The notes beneath the pieces are model-generated. The model made no database searches and was not told the DNA's origin. It saw nothing but the letters and a program-made list of their open reading frames with translations. From assembly GCF_009296175.1 (NCBI RefSeq), contig NZ_VOSK01000025.1, positions 1 through 50,242 of the forward strand: a stretch of 50,242 bases of DNA. Direction: 5' to 3'. Within the stretch, counting starts at the first letter, position 1; each line of letters opens with the position of its first letter. Below are positions 7,799 to 18,602 of this stretch, one piece after another. The position numbers and the translations under genes were made by a program. The DNA comes from Microvirga tunisiensis. GTDB lineage: Bacteria; Pseudomonadota; Alphaproteobacteria; Rhizobiales; Beijerinckiaceae.

Positions 7799-8689
7799 TT
7801 GAATCGCCTTCGCCTCTCGCTGGAACTCGTGGCCATCGCCTCCACCCGCTTCGTGCTGCACGATGCCTGGGCCATTGCGAGCCACATCGCCCTGTCGGTG
7901 CTGACGTCGCTGTTTCCGTTTCTGATCCTGGTCACGGCTCTGGCGAGCCTGTTCGGGACGGGCTCGCTCGCGGACGAGGTGGCGGACATCATTCTGGAGG
8001 CCTGGCCGCAGGAAATTGCGGGACCGATTGCGGGAGAGGTGCACAGCATCCTCACCGGCCGGCGCAGCGACGTGCTCACCCTAGGCCTCGTGCTCGCGCT
8101 CTATTTCGCCTCGAGCGGGGTGGAGAGCCTCCGGGTCGGCCTCAACCGCGCCTATGGCGTGCGCGAAACCCGTGCCTGGTGGCTGACGCGGCTCGAATCC
8201 ATCGCCTTCGTGATCGCCGGCGCCTTCATGCTTCTCGCCCTGGCCTTTCTCGTCGTGCTCGGCCCATTCATCTGGCGCGGTGTACTCTCCTGGGTGCCGG
8301 CGCTGAAACCCTTCGATGGGCTGATCGCCTTCCTGCGGATCGGCGTGGCGACGATCGTGATCGTGGCCGGGCTGCTCCTCGCCCACAAGCTCGTGCCCGC
8401 GGGACGCCGCCGCTTCCGCACGGTGCTGCCGGGGGTGGGCGTGACGCTGGCTCTGTGGCTTCTCGGCGGCTTCGCCTTCAGCTGGTATCTCGAATTCTAT
8501 CCCGGCGCCTATGCCTCGACCTATGGGGGCCTCGCCACCGCCATGGTGGCCCTGATCTTTCTCTACACGCTCGGCGCCATCTTCCTCTTCGGCGGGGAAC
8601 TCAACGGCACCATCCTCCTCGCCAAGCGCAAGCGCCTCGGCGAGGAGCCGAAACCGGAAAGCATGAGCGATCTGATTCCGTTGCCTTAG
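7799..8689 (+). CDS. YihY/virulence factor BrkB family membrane protein
   Basis: 296-residue inner-membrane protein with about six transmembrane segments. It carries family landmarks: HIALSVLTSLFPFLILV near the N-terminus, SSGVESLRVGLNRAYGV, and a C-terminal YGGLATAMVALIFLYTLGAIFLFGGELN. The family was once annotated as ribonuclease BN, which is incorrect, and its molecular role is unsettled. The start is a TTG at 7799 with GGAG 9-12 bases upstream (7786-7789); no ATG or GTG fits better. It ends with a hydrophilic tail. Confidence 0.9.
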   Translation: MNRLRLSLELVAIASTRFVLHDAWAIASHIALSVLTSLFPFLILVTALASLFGTGSLADEVADIILEAWPQEIAGPIAGEVHSILTGRRSDVLTLGLVLALYFASSGVESLRVGLNRAYGVRETRAWWLTRLESIAFVIAGAFMLLALAFLVVLGPFIWRGVLSWVPALKPFDGLIAFLRIGVATIVIVAGLLLAHKLVPAGRRRFRTVLPGVGVTLALWLLGGFAFSWYLEFYPGAYASTYGGLATAMVALIFLYTLGAIFLFGGELNGTILLAKRKRLGEEPKPESMSDLIPLP

Positions 8690-8753
8690 GCAATTGGCTT
8701 TCTGCGCCGACATAACGGGCAGACCGGCAGACTTCACCGATGAGTTCGATACC

Positions 8754-8900
8754 CTACACAAGACCCAGCTTGTAAACCCACAGAAGCAAGCCGATCACAA
8801 CGACGACCGCAAGCCAGTTCAAGGACCGGTCCAGCAGCATGTTGAAGGTCGCTTCGGCGGACAGAGCAGGTTTCTTGTTCGGGGGCAAATCGACTGGCAT
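8754..8900 (-). CDS. Small single-pass membrane protein (48 aa), hypothetical
   Basis: An open frame of 48 codons not resembling any gene I know. It has a polar N-terminus (MPVDLPPNKKPALSAEA), a linker FNMLLDRSLN, then one hydrophobic helix (WLAVVVVIGLLLWVY) and the end KLGLV. ATG 8900 has GGAG with an 8-base spacing, which together with the clean topology argues that it is translated. It is transcribed toward YihY and sits between YihY and the 73-residue gene. Short length keeps confidence moderate. Confidence 0.55.
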   Translation of the reverse strand: MPVDLPPNKKPALSAEATFNMLLDRSLNWLAVVVVIGLLLWVYKLGLV

Positions 8901-9043
8901 GCGTCATTCTCCAAAGCCCAGGAAGCTTCGAGACGCCTCATGCGCCCAAAAGGGCAGCGGCCGACTGGGGAACCGCCGATCGAACGAGCATACAGCCCCA
9001 CCGGGTCATTTGTAAGTGCGCGCAGGACCAAATGGCGAGGGCA

Positions 9044-9265
9044 CTAGCTGAACTGCTTTGCCGCCCGGTTCGACAAGGGCGGGAATGATCCGACAAGCTG
9101 GGCATTATGCCACAGTTCCACCCTGCACGACTGCGCCAGACAACGGGCCCATTCATTGGCAAGCTCATGGTCTTCGCTGTTCAGATGATGGGTCGCAAAG
9201 TCGCCTGTCGATCGATTGATCACAAGAGCCTGATAACCGGCTATCGCATACGCTTGTCTGTTCAT
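9044..9265 (-). CDS. Hypothetical protein, 73 aa
   Basis: Short soluble protein beginning MNRQAYAIAGYQALVINRST and containing HHLNSEDHELANEWARCLAQ and VELWHNAQLVGSF. The pattern (strand, strand, helix with conserved-looking W, strand) suggests a small alpha/beta fold. GAGGTG lies 5-10 bases before ATG 9265. I do not recognise a family. No promoter is obvious. Confidence 0.55.
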   Translation of the reverse strand: MNRQAYAIAGYQALVINRSTGDFATHHLNSEDHELANEWARCLAQSCRVELWHNAQLVGSFPPLSNRAAKQFS

Positions 9266-9797
9266 GGGTCACCTCGAAATTAAAAGTGCTTCGAGGGCAG
9301 AATCGCGCCTGAAAGAGCAGCAGCCGAAGTCATGGGCTGCCGATGCCGTGGACCTAGACCGACAATACGGCTTTTGAGAGGTAACCTATCGGAATGATGG
9401 CTATCGTCCCGAAGCGCTTGGCGAGGGAGATTGGCGAGGGAGATGAGACGGACGGAGAACATCGGCGCTTCGATGATCGCCGAGCCGTCCGATCGCATGC
9501 GGGCGTCTCCGATCTGGCGGACGAGTTTGCCGACCTTATCATCGCTCACATGAATCCGGACCGGAATCCAAGCATTCTCCGACGTCCGCCGGCAGCTTGA
9601 GTGCATGAACCCGTCGCGGTCCTTTGGCGCATCGGCATGGGCTGCATCGGACAGATCGCACGGCCCAGGTCCATCGACAGTCAGCTGTCCTACGTTTCTC
9701 TCCGGCCACGAGCACCATCATCAACGGGCAGGTGCCCGGCAGGGTCGCAAGCCCATTGGGAGCGATGTGACCGCCGTGCCGCTGCGTCGGCTCCGCT
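9266..9797. other. Gene-poor stretch, no convincing feature
   Basis: Open frames exist on both strands (for example 9280-9606 minus) but none has a ribosome site, recognisable motif or family resemblance. It may be decayed coding sequence. No repeat of families A-D is visible. Confidence 0.4.
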
Positions 9798-10514
9798 TCA
9801 GAGATTCGGCGCGATTCTCAGTTCGAGTCTCGCGGAAGCGACGGGCCGGGCATTGGGCGCGAGACCATAGCCCAATCTGACATTGAGTTCGGACCGAAAG
9901 CGGTCAGCGGGAGAGGTCAGCTGGGTCTGGCCAACGATCTCCGACAAAAGGCCGGTGCTGATGTCCCCCTTCAGGCCGTCCAGGTTCATGCTGGGGGACA
10001 GACGCAGCCCCGTGCTCCACGTGTGAAGGGACAAGTCGAGCGGAATATCCATGGTGCCGATGACGGATTGCGAATAGCCGTTCGCCACGCTGTCGACGAA
10101 GCCTGCCGTCGATAGACCGAGCGTCATTCCGAGGCGCTCCCAATCCCGCTTCAGGAAGGCCTCCCAGCTCGCTTTCGACGACAGAAAGCGCGACTCGCCG
10201 CCATGGATCAGTTCGGTCCCGACCAGGAAATTGTAATCCTGAAAAGGCTGCATCTTGGCCCCGACCGCGCGATCGAAATCCGTCGGCATGAAGGCCTGCA
10301 TATCGGAGCGAGCGATGTTGCTCGCCCAGACCTGGGTTCGACTCAAGCGCGCCGGCGGACGCGGACGGATGGAACGCCGTGCAGCCACATGGTTGTCCAG
10401 CCACGCGGAGGTGATGCTTTCGCTCCAGATCTCCACCTCGTCGGCGACGGCTGCAGCGGGCATCGCCATGAATGCGAGCAGAAGGCTCACCCATCTGCGA
10501 AAAAGAAAAATCAT
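9798..10514 (-). CDS. Hypothetical exported protein, possibly outer-membrane beta-rich
   Basis: 238-residue protein. Residues 1-25 form a signal peptide (LLLAFMAMPAAAVADE, likely cleaved after AVA). The mature part alternates polar and hydrophobic residues in segments such as YNFLVGTELIHG, WERLGMTLGLSTAGF, LHTWSTGLRLSP and ASARLELRIAPNL. This suggests amphipathic beta strands ending in a membrane-type strand. I do not recognise a family. The start at 10514 lacks a clear ribosome site. It stands alone between gene-poor regions. Confidence 0.55.
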   Translation of the reverse strand: MIFLFRRWVSLLLAFMAMPAAAVADEVEIWSESITSAWLDNHVAARRSIRPRPPARLSRTQVWASNIARSDMQAFMPTDFDRAVGAKMQPFQDYNFLVGTELIHGGESRFLSSKASWEAFLKRDWERLGMTLGLSTAGFVDSVANGYSQSVIGTMDIPLDLSLHTWSTGLRLSPSMNLDGLKGDISTGLLSEIVGQTQLTSPADRFRSELNVRLGYGLAPNARPVASARLELRIAPNL

Positions 10515-10773
10515 CGAGAAAACCAGAATGAGTTCGTAATCAAAGAAGCAGCAATGCCGTCATTCGAACTGTCGCTGGTTAACGCGGAGTTACCCTCGCT
10601 TCAACCGTCAGAGGTGGCGATTCATGAGCCAAGGCATCATCGAAAAACAGGCAGGCGATTTTGCCTTCAGGAACAGTCGCATGGCACGAGCGGATGCTTC
10701 CTTCCCGGCATGAGCCGAAAGGACGCATCGTGCGATCATTTAAATGTGATGGCCTTCATATCGGCTGAGCCGC
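10515..10773. other. Intergenic region without recognised feature
   Basis: Lower GC than its neighbours. No open frame with a ribosome site, no family A-D repeat and no clear promoter was seen. The end joins the terminator of the CpdB gene. Confidence 0.4.
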
Positions 10774-10806
10774 CAAAGCAAAGCGGCCGGGCATGAACCC
10801 GGCCGC
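10774..10806 (-). terminator. Terminator of the cpdB gene
   Basis: A 9-bp stem GCGGCCGGG (10783-10791) with CCCGGCCGC (10798-10806) is followed on the minus strand by TTTGCTTTGG. It lies 25 bp after the gene's stop. Confidence 0.8.
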
Positions 10807-10830
10807 CCCGCGTGTCGATGAGAGAAGCGA

Positions 10831-12774
<1,944 letters not shown>

Positions 12775-12900
12775 GGTCTTCCCTTGGCTTGTCTTTTTGC
12801 GAAACAGCGCTCGCCTGTAGCCGAGAGAAGCACAGGTTTTGTGACAGGATCAAGATAGCTGGCTAACCGCGCCCACAATCCACCGCCCTCTAACTCAGCC

Positions 12901-12936
12901 GTCATCACCGGCCTTGTGCCGGTGATCCCGCTCTCA
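12901..12936. repeat. Intergenic repeat family C, half copy (copy 2)
   Basis: Only the left hairpin (GTCATCACCGGC..GCCGGTGATCCC) is present. It abuts a family B copy. Confidence 0.65.
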
Positions 12937-12948
12937 ACACCCTCTCAC

Positions 12949-13050
12949 CTCATCCTGAGGAGCAAACAAAGTTTGCGTCTCGAAGGAGGGTCCGGAGAGC
13001 ACTGGATCCTCCTTCGAGACGGTCGCTTCGCGACCTCCTCAGGATGAGGA
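12949..13050. repeat. Intergenic repeat family B, copy 1
   Basis: About 100-bp palindromic element: outer arms CTCATCCTGAGGAG and CTCCTCAGGATGAG, inner arms GTCTCGAAGGAGG and CCTCCTTCGAGAC, with GGTCGCTTCGCGACC near the right end. Other copies start at 14866, 25151 and (partial) 25891. Confidence 0.85.
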
Positions 13051-13088
13051 CGTAGGATTGGAGAAGGATGGGCATGACAAGGAGGGCG

Positions 13089-14240
13089 TCAGCCCCGCAG
13101 CGCCGTATCGAGATCCCGATAAAGGTCCTCCACGTCCTCGATGCCGGTGGAGAGGCGCAGGAGGTCCGGCGGGCACGGGGTGCCCGGACCCTCGATGGAG
13201 GCCCGGTGCTCGATCAGGCTCTCGACGCCGCCGAGGGAGGTCGCCCGCTTCCACAGGCCGACCCGCGCGGCGGTGCGGATCGCCGCGGCCTCGCCGTCCG
13301 AGACCTGGATCGAGAGCATGTAGCCGAAGCCGTTCTCCATCTGCCGGGCGGCGATGTCATGGCCCGGATGCTGCGGCAGGCCGGGATAGAGCACGCGGGC
13401 CACTTTCGGGTGAGCGGAGAAGCGCTGCGCGAGATCGAGCGCGCTTTTCGCCTGAGCCGCAGTCCTGACGTGGAGCGTGCGCATGCCGCGCATGAGGAGA
13501 TAGGCCTCGAAGGGGCCGAGGATCGCGCCCTGCATCTTGCGGATGGAGGCGATCCGCGTCCAGAACGCATCGGCCTTCGCGCCCGCGAGCGCGCCCGCCA
13601 CCACGTCGGAATGGCCGTTCAGCACCTTGGTCGCCGCGTGCATGACGATATCGGCGCCGAGGTTAAGCGGCCTCGTGTGGATCGGCGAGGCGGTGGTGGA
13701 ATCGACGGCGAGTTGCGCGCCGGCCGCGTGGGCGATCTCGGCCGCGGCCGCGATGTCGGTGATGGTCCAGAGCGGGTTCGAGGGCGTCTCGACCCAGACC
13801 AGCTTGGTTTCACCGGGCTTCACGGCGGCCCTTAAGGAATCGAGATTGTCGGTCTCCACGAAATCGACCTTGAGCCCCCAGCGCACGGCCTCCGTCATGA
13901 GCCAGCTGCGCAGGGCCCAGTACATGACCTTCGAGGCCACGATGTGATCGCCGGGATCGAGCGCCTGGAACACGGCGGTCGCCGCCGCCATGCCGGACGA
14001 GAACAGCAGCGCGCCGGCGCCTGCCTCCTCCAGCATGGCCAGAACCTCTTCCGCCTCGCGGATGGTGGCGTTGTCGGGCCGGCCATAGACGAAGCCGGAC
14101 GAATAGGCGTTGTCCTCGTCGCGGATATAGGTGGTCGCCACATGGATCGGCGGCACGACCGCCTTGGTGATCGGATCCACATGGCCCATGGCCTGAGCGG
14201 TCAGGCTGCGCTTCGACCACGGGGAACGCGATGACGACAT
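13089..14240 (-). CDS. metC: Cystathionine beta-lyase-like PLP enzyme (Cys/Met metabolism family)
   Basis: 383-residue fold-type I PLP enzyme of the trans-sulfuration family, expected to cleave cystathionine to homocysteine or a related thioether. Visible marks are VPPIHVATTYIRDE, YGRPDNATIREAEEVLA, LLFSSGMAAATAV, VWVETPSNPLW, the cofactor aspartate in LAVDSTTASP, and the Schiff-base lysine in HAATKVLNGHSDVVAG. GGAGG lies 7-11 bases before ATG 14240. The family includes cystathionine gamma-synthase, beta-lyase and methionine gamma-lyase, and sequence alone does not separate them safely, so the symbol is tentative. The gene diverges from tspO. Confidence 0.8.
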   Translation of the reverse strand: MSSSRSPWSKRSLTAQAMGHVDPITKAVVPPIHVATTYIRDEDNAYSSGFVYGRPDNATIREAEEVLAMLEEAGAGALLFSSGMAAATAVFQALDPGDHIVASKVMYWALRSWLMTEAVRWGLKVDFVETDNLDSLRAAVKPGETKLVWVETPSNPLWTITDIAAAAEIAHAAGAQLAVDSTTASPIHTRPLNLGADIVMHAATKVLNGHSDVVAGALAGAKADAFWTRIASIRKMQGAILGPFEAYLLMRGMRTLHVRTAAQAKSALDLAQRFSAHPKVARVLYPGLPQHPGHDIAARQMENGFGYMLSIQVSDGEAAAIRTAARVGLWKRATSLGGVESLIEHRASIEGPGTPCPPDLLRLSTGIEDVEDLYRDLDTALRG

Positions 14241-14313
14241 GGGGGAACCTCCGCAAGCGTGACAGGTTGCGTCACAGGGATAACGATGCGCATCTCATAA
14301 AGGGATTTCGAGC

Positions 14314-14823
14314 ATGCATACAGACGAAACTGCGCCGGGCAGCCATGCAATGCCGCGGCTGCCGCGGTTCCTGGTGGCCGTGCTGCCCGTGGTCGCGGTG
14401 GCCGTGTCTGCGAGCCTCGTCACGCAGCCGAGCATCCCGACCTGGTATGCGGGCCTTCAGAAGCCCGGCTTCACCCCGCCGAACTGGGCGTTCCCGTTCG
14501 CCTGGACGCTGCTCTACGCCATGATGGCCTATGCACTATGGCGCATCCTGAGCCTGCCGGAGAACCGGCCCGGACGCTCGACGGCCATCGTGGCGTTCTT
14601 CGTGCAGCTCGCGCTGAACGGGCTCTGGTCCTTCGCCTTCTTCGGCGGCAAGAGCCCGCTCGCGGGCCTCGTCGTCATCGCAGCCCTGATCGTGGCGATC
14701 ATTGCTACGATCCGCGCCTTCTGGAGGCTCGACCGCGCCGCCGGCCTCCTGCTCGTGCCCTATCTCGCCTGGGTGGCCTATGCGACCGTGCTCAACGGGA
14801 CGATCTGGCAGCTCAACGGTTAG
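14314..14823 (+). CDS. tspO: TspO/MBR family tryptophan-rich sensory protein
   Basis: 169-residue integral membrane protein with five transmembrane helices. The family binds porphyrins and cholesterol-like ligands and tunes tetrapyrrole or stress responses in alphaproteobacteria. Landmarks are WYAGLQKPGFTPPNWAFPFAWTLLYAMM, LALNGLWSFAFFGGKSPLAG and LLVPYLAWVAYATVLNGTIWQLN. The N-terminus has about 20 extra residues before the first helix; an internal ATG (MPRLPRF) at residue 13 is an alternative start. A weak EcfG-like box (GGAAC-N16-GGTT) lies at 14244-14268. It converges on hpt across a family B repeat. Confidence 0.92.
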   Translation: MHTDETAPGSHAMPRLPRFLVAVLPVVAVAVSASLVTQPSIPTWYAGLQKPGFTPPNWAFPFAWTLLYAMMAYALWRILSLPENRPGRSTAIVAFFVQLALNGLWSFAFFGGKSPLAGLVVIAALIVAIIATIRAFWRLDRAAGLLLVPYLAWVAYATVLNGTIWQLNG

Positions 14824-14865
14824 CCTCACCCTGAGAGTCCGGCTTATCGTTCGGCTCTTCCCTAG

Positions 14866-14975
14866 CCCTCATCCTGAGGAGCAGACGAAGTCTGCGTCTC
14901 GGAGGAGAGGGCGTCTCCAGTGCACACTGGATCCTCCTTCGAGGCGGTCGCGTCGCGACCTCCTCAGGATGAGGT
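14866..14975. repeat. Intergenic repeat family B, copy 2
   Basis: Outer arms CCCTCATCCTGAGGA and TCCTCAGGATGAGG, inner GGTCGCGTCGCGACC. It lies between the convergent tspO and hpt genes. Confidence 0.85.
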
Positions 14976-15030
14976 CAGAGAGTGATGGACCAAGCTCTCA
15001 AAATGGGAGGCGTGCTTTGGGAAATGCGCC

Positions 15031-15609
15031 CTATTCCGGCTTGTCGAACAGGTCCGGGCTGTTGTCGAGATGGTCGACCACGCCGACGAAGGGAAGCTGG
15101 CGATAGGAATGGGCCACGTCCATGCCATAGCCGACGACGAAGACGTCGGGGCAGGTGAAGCCCACGTAATCCGGATGGATCTGCACGGCGCGCTTGCCGG
15201 GCTTTTCCAGCAGCACGGCAGTCTTCACGCTCTTGGCTCCGCGCGCCATGAGGAGGTCCTTGGCGAAGGTGACCGTGCGGCCGGATTCCAGAATGTCGTC
15301 CACGAGCAGCACGTCGCGTCCGCGCACGTCGCTTTCCACGTCGCGCAGGATCGTGACGTTGCCGGTGGAGATCGTGCCGTCGAGATAGCTCGACAGGTGC
15401 ACGAACTCGACCTGCGGCGCCAACCCGCTGCGGTGCAGGGCGCGGATCAGGTCCGCGGCGAACATGAAGCTGCCCTTGAGCACCGCGACGACGAGCAGGT
15501 TCTCCGGCTTGGCAGCCGCGATCTCCTGGGCCAGCGCCTCGTTGCGCTTGGCAATCGTGTCTTCGTCGAACAGAACCCGGATGCGGGGGGCAGCGGTCAT
15601 CGTCATCAT
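15031..15609 (-). CDS. hpt: Hypoxanthine phosphoribosyltransferase
   Basis: Purine salvage enzyme joining hypoxanthine or guanine to PRPP. It is 192 aa, close to the usual 175-190. The type I phosphoribosyltransferase signature VLLVDDILESGRT is present, preceded by VAVLKGSFMFAADLIRAL and FVHLSSY. The flexible-loop region is STGNVTILRD, and the hood contains DYVGFTCPDVFVVGYGMD. Three in-frame ATGs (15609, 15606, 15600) lie close together and the true one is unclear. It diverges from ftsE across a family A repeat. Confidence 0.93.
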   Translation of the reverse strand: MMTMTAAPRIRVLFDEDTIAKRNEALAQEIAAAKPENLLVVAVLKGSFMFAADLIRALHRSGLAPQVEFVHLSSYLDGTISTGNVTILRDVESDVRGRDVLLVDDILESGRTVTFAKDLLMARGAKSVKTAVLLEKPGKRAVQIHPDYVGFTCPDVFVVGYGMDVAHSYRQLPFVGVVDHLDNSPDLFDKPE

Positions 15610-15714
15610 CCAGAAAGTTTATGAAAGGCCTTCGAGGCTTCTCTCTTCACGACCATGCTTGGCTAAGGATGTCAAACGGACTTGATGTCTTTTCGGGCGA
15701 ATAGAAGCACTCGG

Positions 15715-15814
15715 GTGTCGTTCCCGGCCGGAGCACAGCGGAGGGGAAGGGAATCCATTCACGCTCAGCGCTATGGATCCCCTTCCCTCGCCGGCGGCTC
15801 GCCGGGGATGACAC
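15715..15814. repeat. Intergenic repeat family A, copy 4
   Basis: Opens GTGTCGTTCCCGGCCGGAGC and closes GCCGGGGATGACAC, with the inner GGATCCCCTTCCC arm. It lies between hpt and ftsE. Confidence 0.85.
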
Positions 15815-15971
15815 GGCACGCCGCTCCTGCGGCAATGTCCCGCGAAACGCTCGCTTCCCGTCGCCACCCGGCAAGTTTATGGCTTGCTAACTATGCAGGG
15901 GCGATAAGAAAGCGAATCGCGGTCTTCATCCGCCACAAGAACCGACACCTCCAAGGATGGCTTGAGCACGC

Positions 15972-16676
15972 GTGAAGGCGCTTTACGACGAGGACTACGA
16001 TGAGGGCGCGGCTCCGTCCGTGCACTTCGAGAATGTGGGCGTGCGTTACGGCATGGGGCCCGAGGTCCTGCGCGACCTGACCTTTTCCATCGAGCCCAAT
16101 TCCTTCCAGTTCCTCACCGGCCCGTCCGGCGCCGGCAAGACGACGCTCCTGCGTCTCATCCTGCTCTCGGTGAAGCCGACCCGCGGCCTGATCTCCCTGT
16201 TCGGCGAAGGCGTGTCGCGGATCTCCAAGGACGAGCTGACCGGGGTCCGCCGCCGCATGGGCGTGGTCTTCCAGGATTTCCGCCTCCTCGACCATCTCAC
16301 CACCTACGAGAACGTGGCCCTGCCTCTCAGGGCACAGGGGAAGGACGAGTCGAGCTACCGGTCCGAGGTGGTCGAGCTTCTGCGCTGGGTGGGCCTTGGC
16401 GACCGCATGCACATGCTGCCGCCCGTGCTCTCCGGCGGCGAGAAGCAGCGCGCCGCCATCGCCCGTGCGCTGATCGTGCGCCCCGACCTGCTGCTCGCGG
16501 ACGAACCCACCGGCAACGTGGACCCGTCGCTCGCCCGCCGTCTGCTGCGCCTCTTCATCGAACTCAACCGGCTCGGAACCTCGGTGGTCATCGCGACCCA
16601 CGATTTCAGCCTCATGGATCAGCTCGACGTGCGCCGCCTCGTGCTCGGCGACGGCCGGCTGCATATCGACGAGTGA
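15972..16676 (+). CDS. ftsE: Cell division ATP-binding protein FtsE
   Basis: ATPase of the FtsEX complex, which couples the divisome to septal peptidoglycan hydrolysis. 234 aa. Walker A is GPSGAGKTT, the Q-loop is VFQDFRLLDH, the signature is LSGGEKQRAAIARAL, Walker B is LLLADEPTGNVD, and the switch is ATHDFSL. The N-terminus has a short acidic extension (YDEDYDEGA) before the domain. The chosen start is GTG 15972; the nearest SD-like sequence (AAGGATGG) is about 15 bases away, so the start is uncertain. Its end overlaps ftsX by 4 bases (GTGA). Confidence 0.95.
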   Translation: MKALYDEDYDEGAAPSVHFENVGVRYGMGPEVLRDLTFSIEPNSFQFLTGPSGAGKTTLLRLILLSVKPTRGLISLFGEGVSRISKDELTGVRRRMGVVFQDFRLLDHLTTYENVALPLRAQGKDESSYRSEVVELLRWVGLGDRMHMLPPVLSGGEKQRAAIARALIVRPDLLLADEPTGNVDPSLARRLLRLFIELNRLGTSVVIATHDFSLMDQLDVRRLVLGDGRLHIDE

Positions 16677-17656
16677 GCCGGATGAGCGCCGCGTCCCAAC
16701 CCCGCCTGAGGAAGGCTGCCGCTTCCGACGGGCAGAAGCGCTCCCTGCCTGCGTCCTTGAGCCGGAACGCCCCGCTCGTCCCGGTGGATTCGGCGGGCGG
16801 ACAGGCGCTCGCCGCGGTCATCGCCATCCTGACGTTCCTTGCCGCGCTCTGCGCCGGCGGCGCCGAACTGGTCTCGGCCTCCTCCGCCCAATGGCGCTCC
16901 GAGATCGCCCGGGAAGTCACCATCCAGATCCGCCCCAATCCCCAGCGCTCCATCGACCAGGATGTGGAACGCGCCGTGGCGCTGGCCCGGCAGGCGCCGG
17001 GCGTGGAGCAGGCCCAGGCCTTTTCTAGGGAAGAATCCGAGCGCCTGCTCGAGCCCTGGCTCGGCACCGGCCTCGATTTCAAGGATCTGCCGGTTCCCCG
17101 CCTGATCGTGATCAAGATCAAGGAGGACGCGAAGCCCGATTTCACTCCGTTGCGGCAATCCCTGCAGCGCGACGTCCCCGGCGCGACCCTCGACGATCAT
17201 GCGCTCTGGGTGTCCCGGCTCTCGACCATGGCCAACACGATCATCGGCGTCGGGGTATTTCTGGTGGCCCTGGTGCTCGTGGCCGCCGGCCTTGCGGTGA
17301 TCTTTGCGACAAGAGGCGCCATGGCCGGCAACCGGGAGGTGGTGGAGGTGCTCCATTTCGTCGGCGCGAACGACGATTTCATCGCCAAGGAATTCCAGCG
17401 CCGCTTCTTCCGCTTGGGCCTGCGCGGCAGCGCCATCGGGGCGGCCGCGGCCCTGGTCCTCACCCTGATCCTGGGCTTCGTGACCCGCTCCTGGCGGGCA
17501 AGCCCCACGGGCGACCAGCTCGAGGCGCTTTTCGGCGCCTTCACCATCAGCTGGACCGGCTACGCGGTGGTGATCCTCATCGCGCTGCTCGTCGCGCTCA
17601 TCACCGGCATCGTCTCGCGCCTGACCGTGAGACGCTTTCTTAACGAAAATGGTTGA
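16673..17656 (+). CDS. ftsX: Cell division protein FtsX (ABC permease)
   Basis: Permease partner of FtsE, 327 aa, with four transmembrane helices flanking a periplasmic loop. Residues 1-40 form a basic cytoplasmic tail. Helix 1 is ALAAVIAILTFLAALCAGGAEL, followed by a ~120-residue periplasmic domain (EVTIQIRPNPQRS, VEQAQAFSREES). Three helices then follow with GNREVVEVLHFVGANDDFIAKEFQRRF, the conserved cytoplasmic coupling segment of FtsX. The GTG start overlaps the ftsE stop, implying translational coupling. Confidence 0.95.
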   Translation: MSRMSAASQPRLRKAAASDGQKRSLPASLSRNAPLVPVDSAGGQALAAVIAILTFLAALCAGGAELVSASSAQWRSEIAREVTIQIRPNPQRSIDQDVERAVALARQAPGVEQAQAFSREESERLLEPWLGTGLDFKDLPVPRLIVIKIKEDAKPDFTPLRQSLQRDVPGATLDDHALWVSRLSTMANTIIGVGVFLVALVLVAAGLAVIFATRGAMAGNREVVEVLHFVGANDDFIAKEFQRRFFRLGLRGSAIGAAAALVLTLILGFVTRSWRASPTGDQLEALFGAFTISWTGYAVVILIALLVALITGIVSRLTVRRFLNENG

Positions 17657-17764
17657 TGGTGATAGTTAACCGGGAAAAAGCGGGTTGCCTCTCCGTTGCC
17701 GCATTCTCCATTATTGTCATCCAAGATGACCTCGCGAACACAGAGTTGGGGTGCGACGGGCGCC

Positions 17765-18505
17765 ATGGATTCCACAGAGGCCGTAGGCTGGGGCTGGACG
17801 ATGTCGGAATCGACTAGGCACCCTGTCCGGCGGTCTCTGCTGAGCCGCCTGCTGGCCCTCGGCTTCTGGAGCTGCATCGCGACCCTCGTCGTCGGTTTCC
17901 TCGGCTTCCTCGGCTTCGTCTATCACCTCGACCGGTTCGAACAGGCTCCCGAGACCCGGGCGGACGGCATCGTTGCCATGACGGGAGGCGCGCAGCGGAT
18001 CGGCGACGCCATCGACCTTCTCGCCAAGGGCTATGCCAAGAGGCTCCTGATATCCGGGGTCAACGAGAAGACGAGCCGGGATCAGATCGCCAATCTCAAT
18101 CCGGGGCAGCGGCGGCTGTTCGATTGCTGCGTGGACCTGGATTATCGGGCCCGCAACACCATCGGCAACGCTATCGAGACCAGGCGCTGGGCTGAAGCGA
18201 ACGGGTTCGACGCCATCATCGTGGTGACCTCGAACTACCACATGCCGCGCACCCTGGTGGAGCTCGACCACGCCCTGCCGAACCTCCAGAAGATCCCCTA
18301 TCCGGTCGCGGCCACCATCGATCCGCACGATTGGTGGCACAATCCGGCCGTGGCCCGGGTGATCTTCACCGAATACCTGAAGTTCCTGGCCGTCTGGGTC
18401 CGGACCCGCTTCGAGGGCGACCCCGAACGCTCCTCGGTGGCGAACATCATCAGCGGCGGGGCTCCCATCAAGGCGCAGGTCATCGCCGAGCCGCTCTGGC
18501 GCTAG
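17765..18505 (+). CDS. YdcF/DUF218 family envelope protein
   Basis: DUF218 (SanA/YdcF) protein of about 246 aa, anchored by one N-terminal helix (ALGFWSCIATLVVGFLGFLGFVY). The soluble domain has the family pattern DGIVAMTGGAQRIGDAIDLLAKGYAKRLLISGVN, later ARNTIGNAIETRRWAEANGFDAIIVVTSNYHMPRTLVELDHALP. Family members are linked to envelope barrier function and cell wall or lipid-carrier metabolism, without a settled reaction. ATGs at 17765 and 17801 are both possible; neither has a strong ribosome site. It follows ftsX by about 110 bp and precedes plsC, an order common in alphaproteobacteria. Confidence 0.88.
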   Translation: MDSTEAVGWGWTMSESTRHPVRRSLLSRLLALGFWSCIATLVVGFLGFLGFVYHLDRFEQAPETRADGIVAMTGGAQRIGDAIDLLAKGYAKRLLISGVNEKTSRDQIANLNPGQRRLFDCCVDLDYRARNTIGNAIETRRWAEANGFDAIIVVTSNYHMPRTLVELDHALPNLQKIPYPVAATIDPHDWWHNPAVARVIFTEYLKFLAVWVRTRFEGDPERSSVANIISGGAPIKAQVIAEPLWR

Positions 18506-18509
18506 AGAA

Positions 18510-18550
18510 ACCGGCGGAAAACCGGGTCCACTTTTCCGCACGATGCGCTA
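18510..18550. repeat. Intergenic repeat family D, copy 2 (short form)
   Basis: Palindrome with GCGGAAAA (18514-18521) and TTTTCCGC (18532-18539), followed by CACGATGCGCTAA, the tail shared by other family D copies. It lies 5 bp after the DUF218 gene. Confidence 0.7.
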
Positions 18551-18602
18551 AGGTGCCGCGCCCGCGGAGCGTCATGCTCCGCCTTTCGTTTTTCAAGAAG
18601 CC

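Noticed and set aside
9280..9606. 108-codon minus-strand frame in the gene-poor gap
   Set aside because: No ribosome site and no recognisable motif. A neighbouring frame (9539-9724) overlaps it, consistent with random openness or decay.
14244..14268. EcfG-type promoter for tspO
   Set aside because: GGAAC-N16-GGTT deviates in the -10 element and overlaps the metC translation start region; too weak to call.
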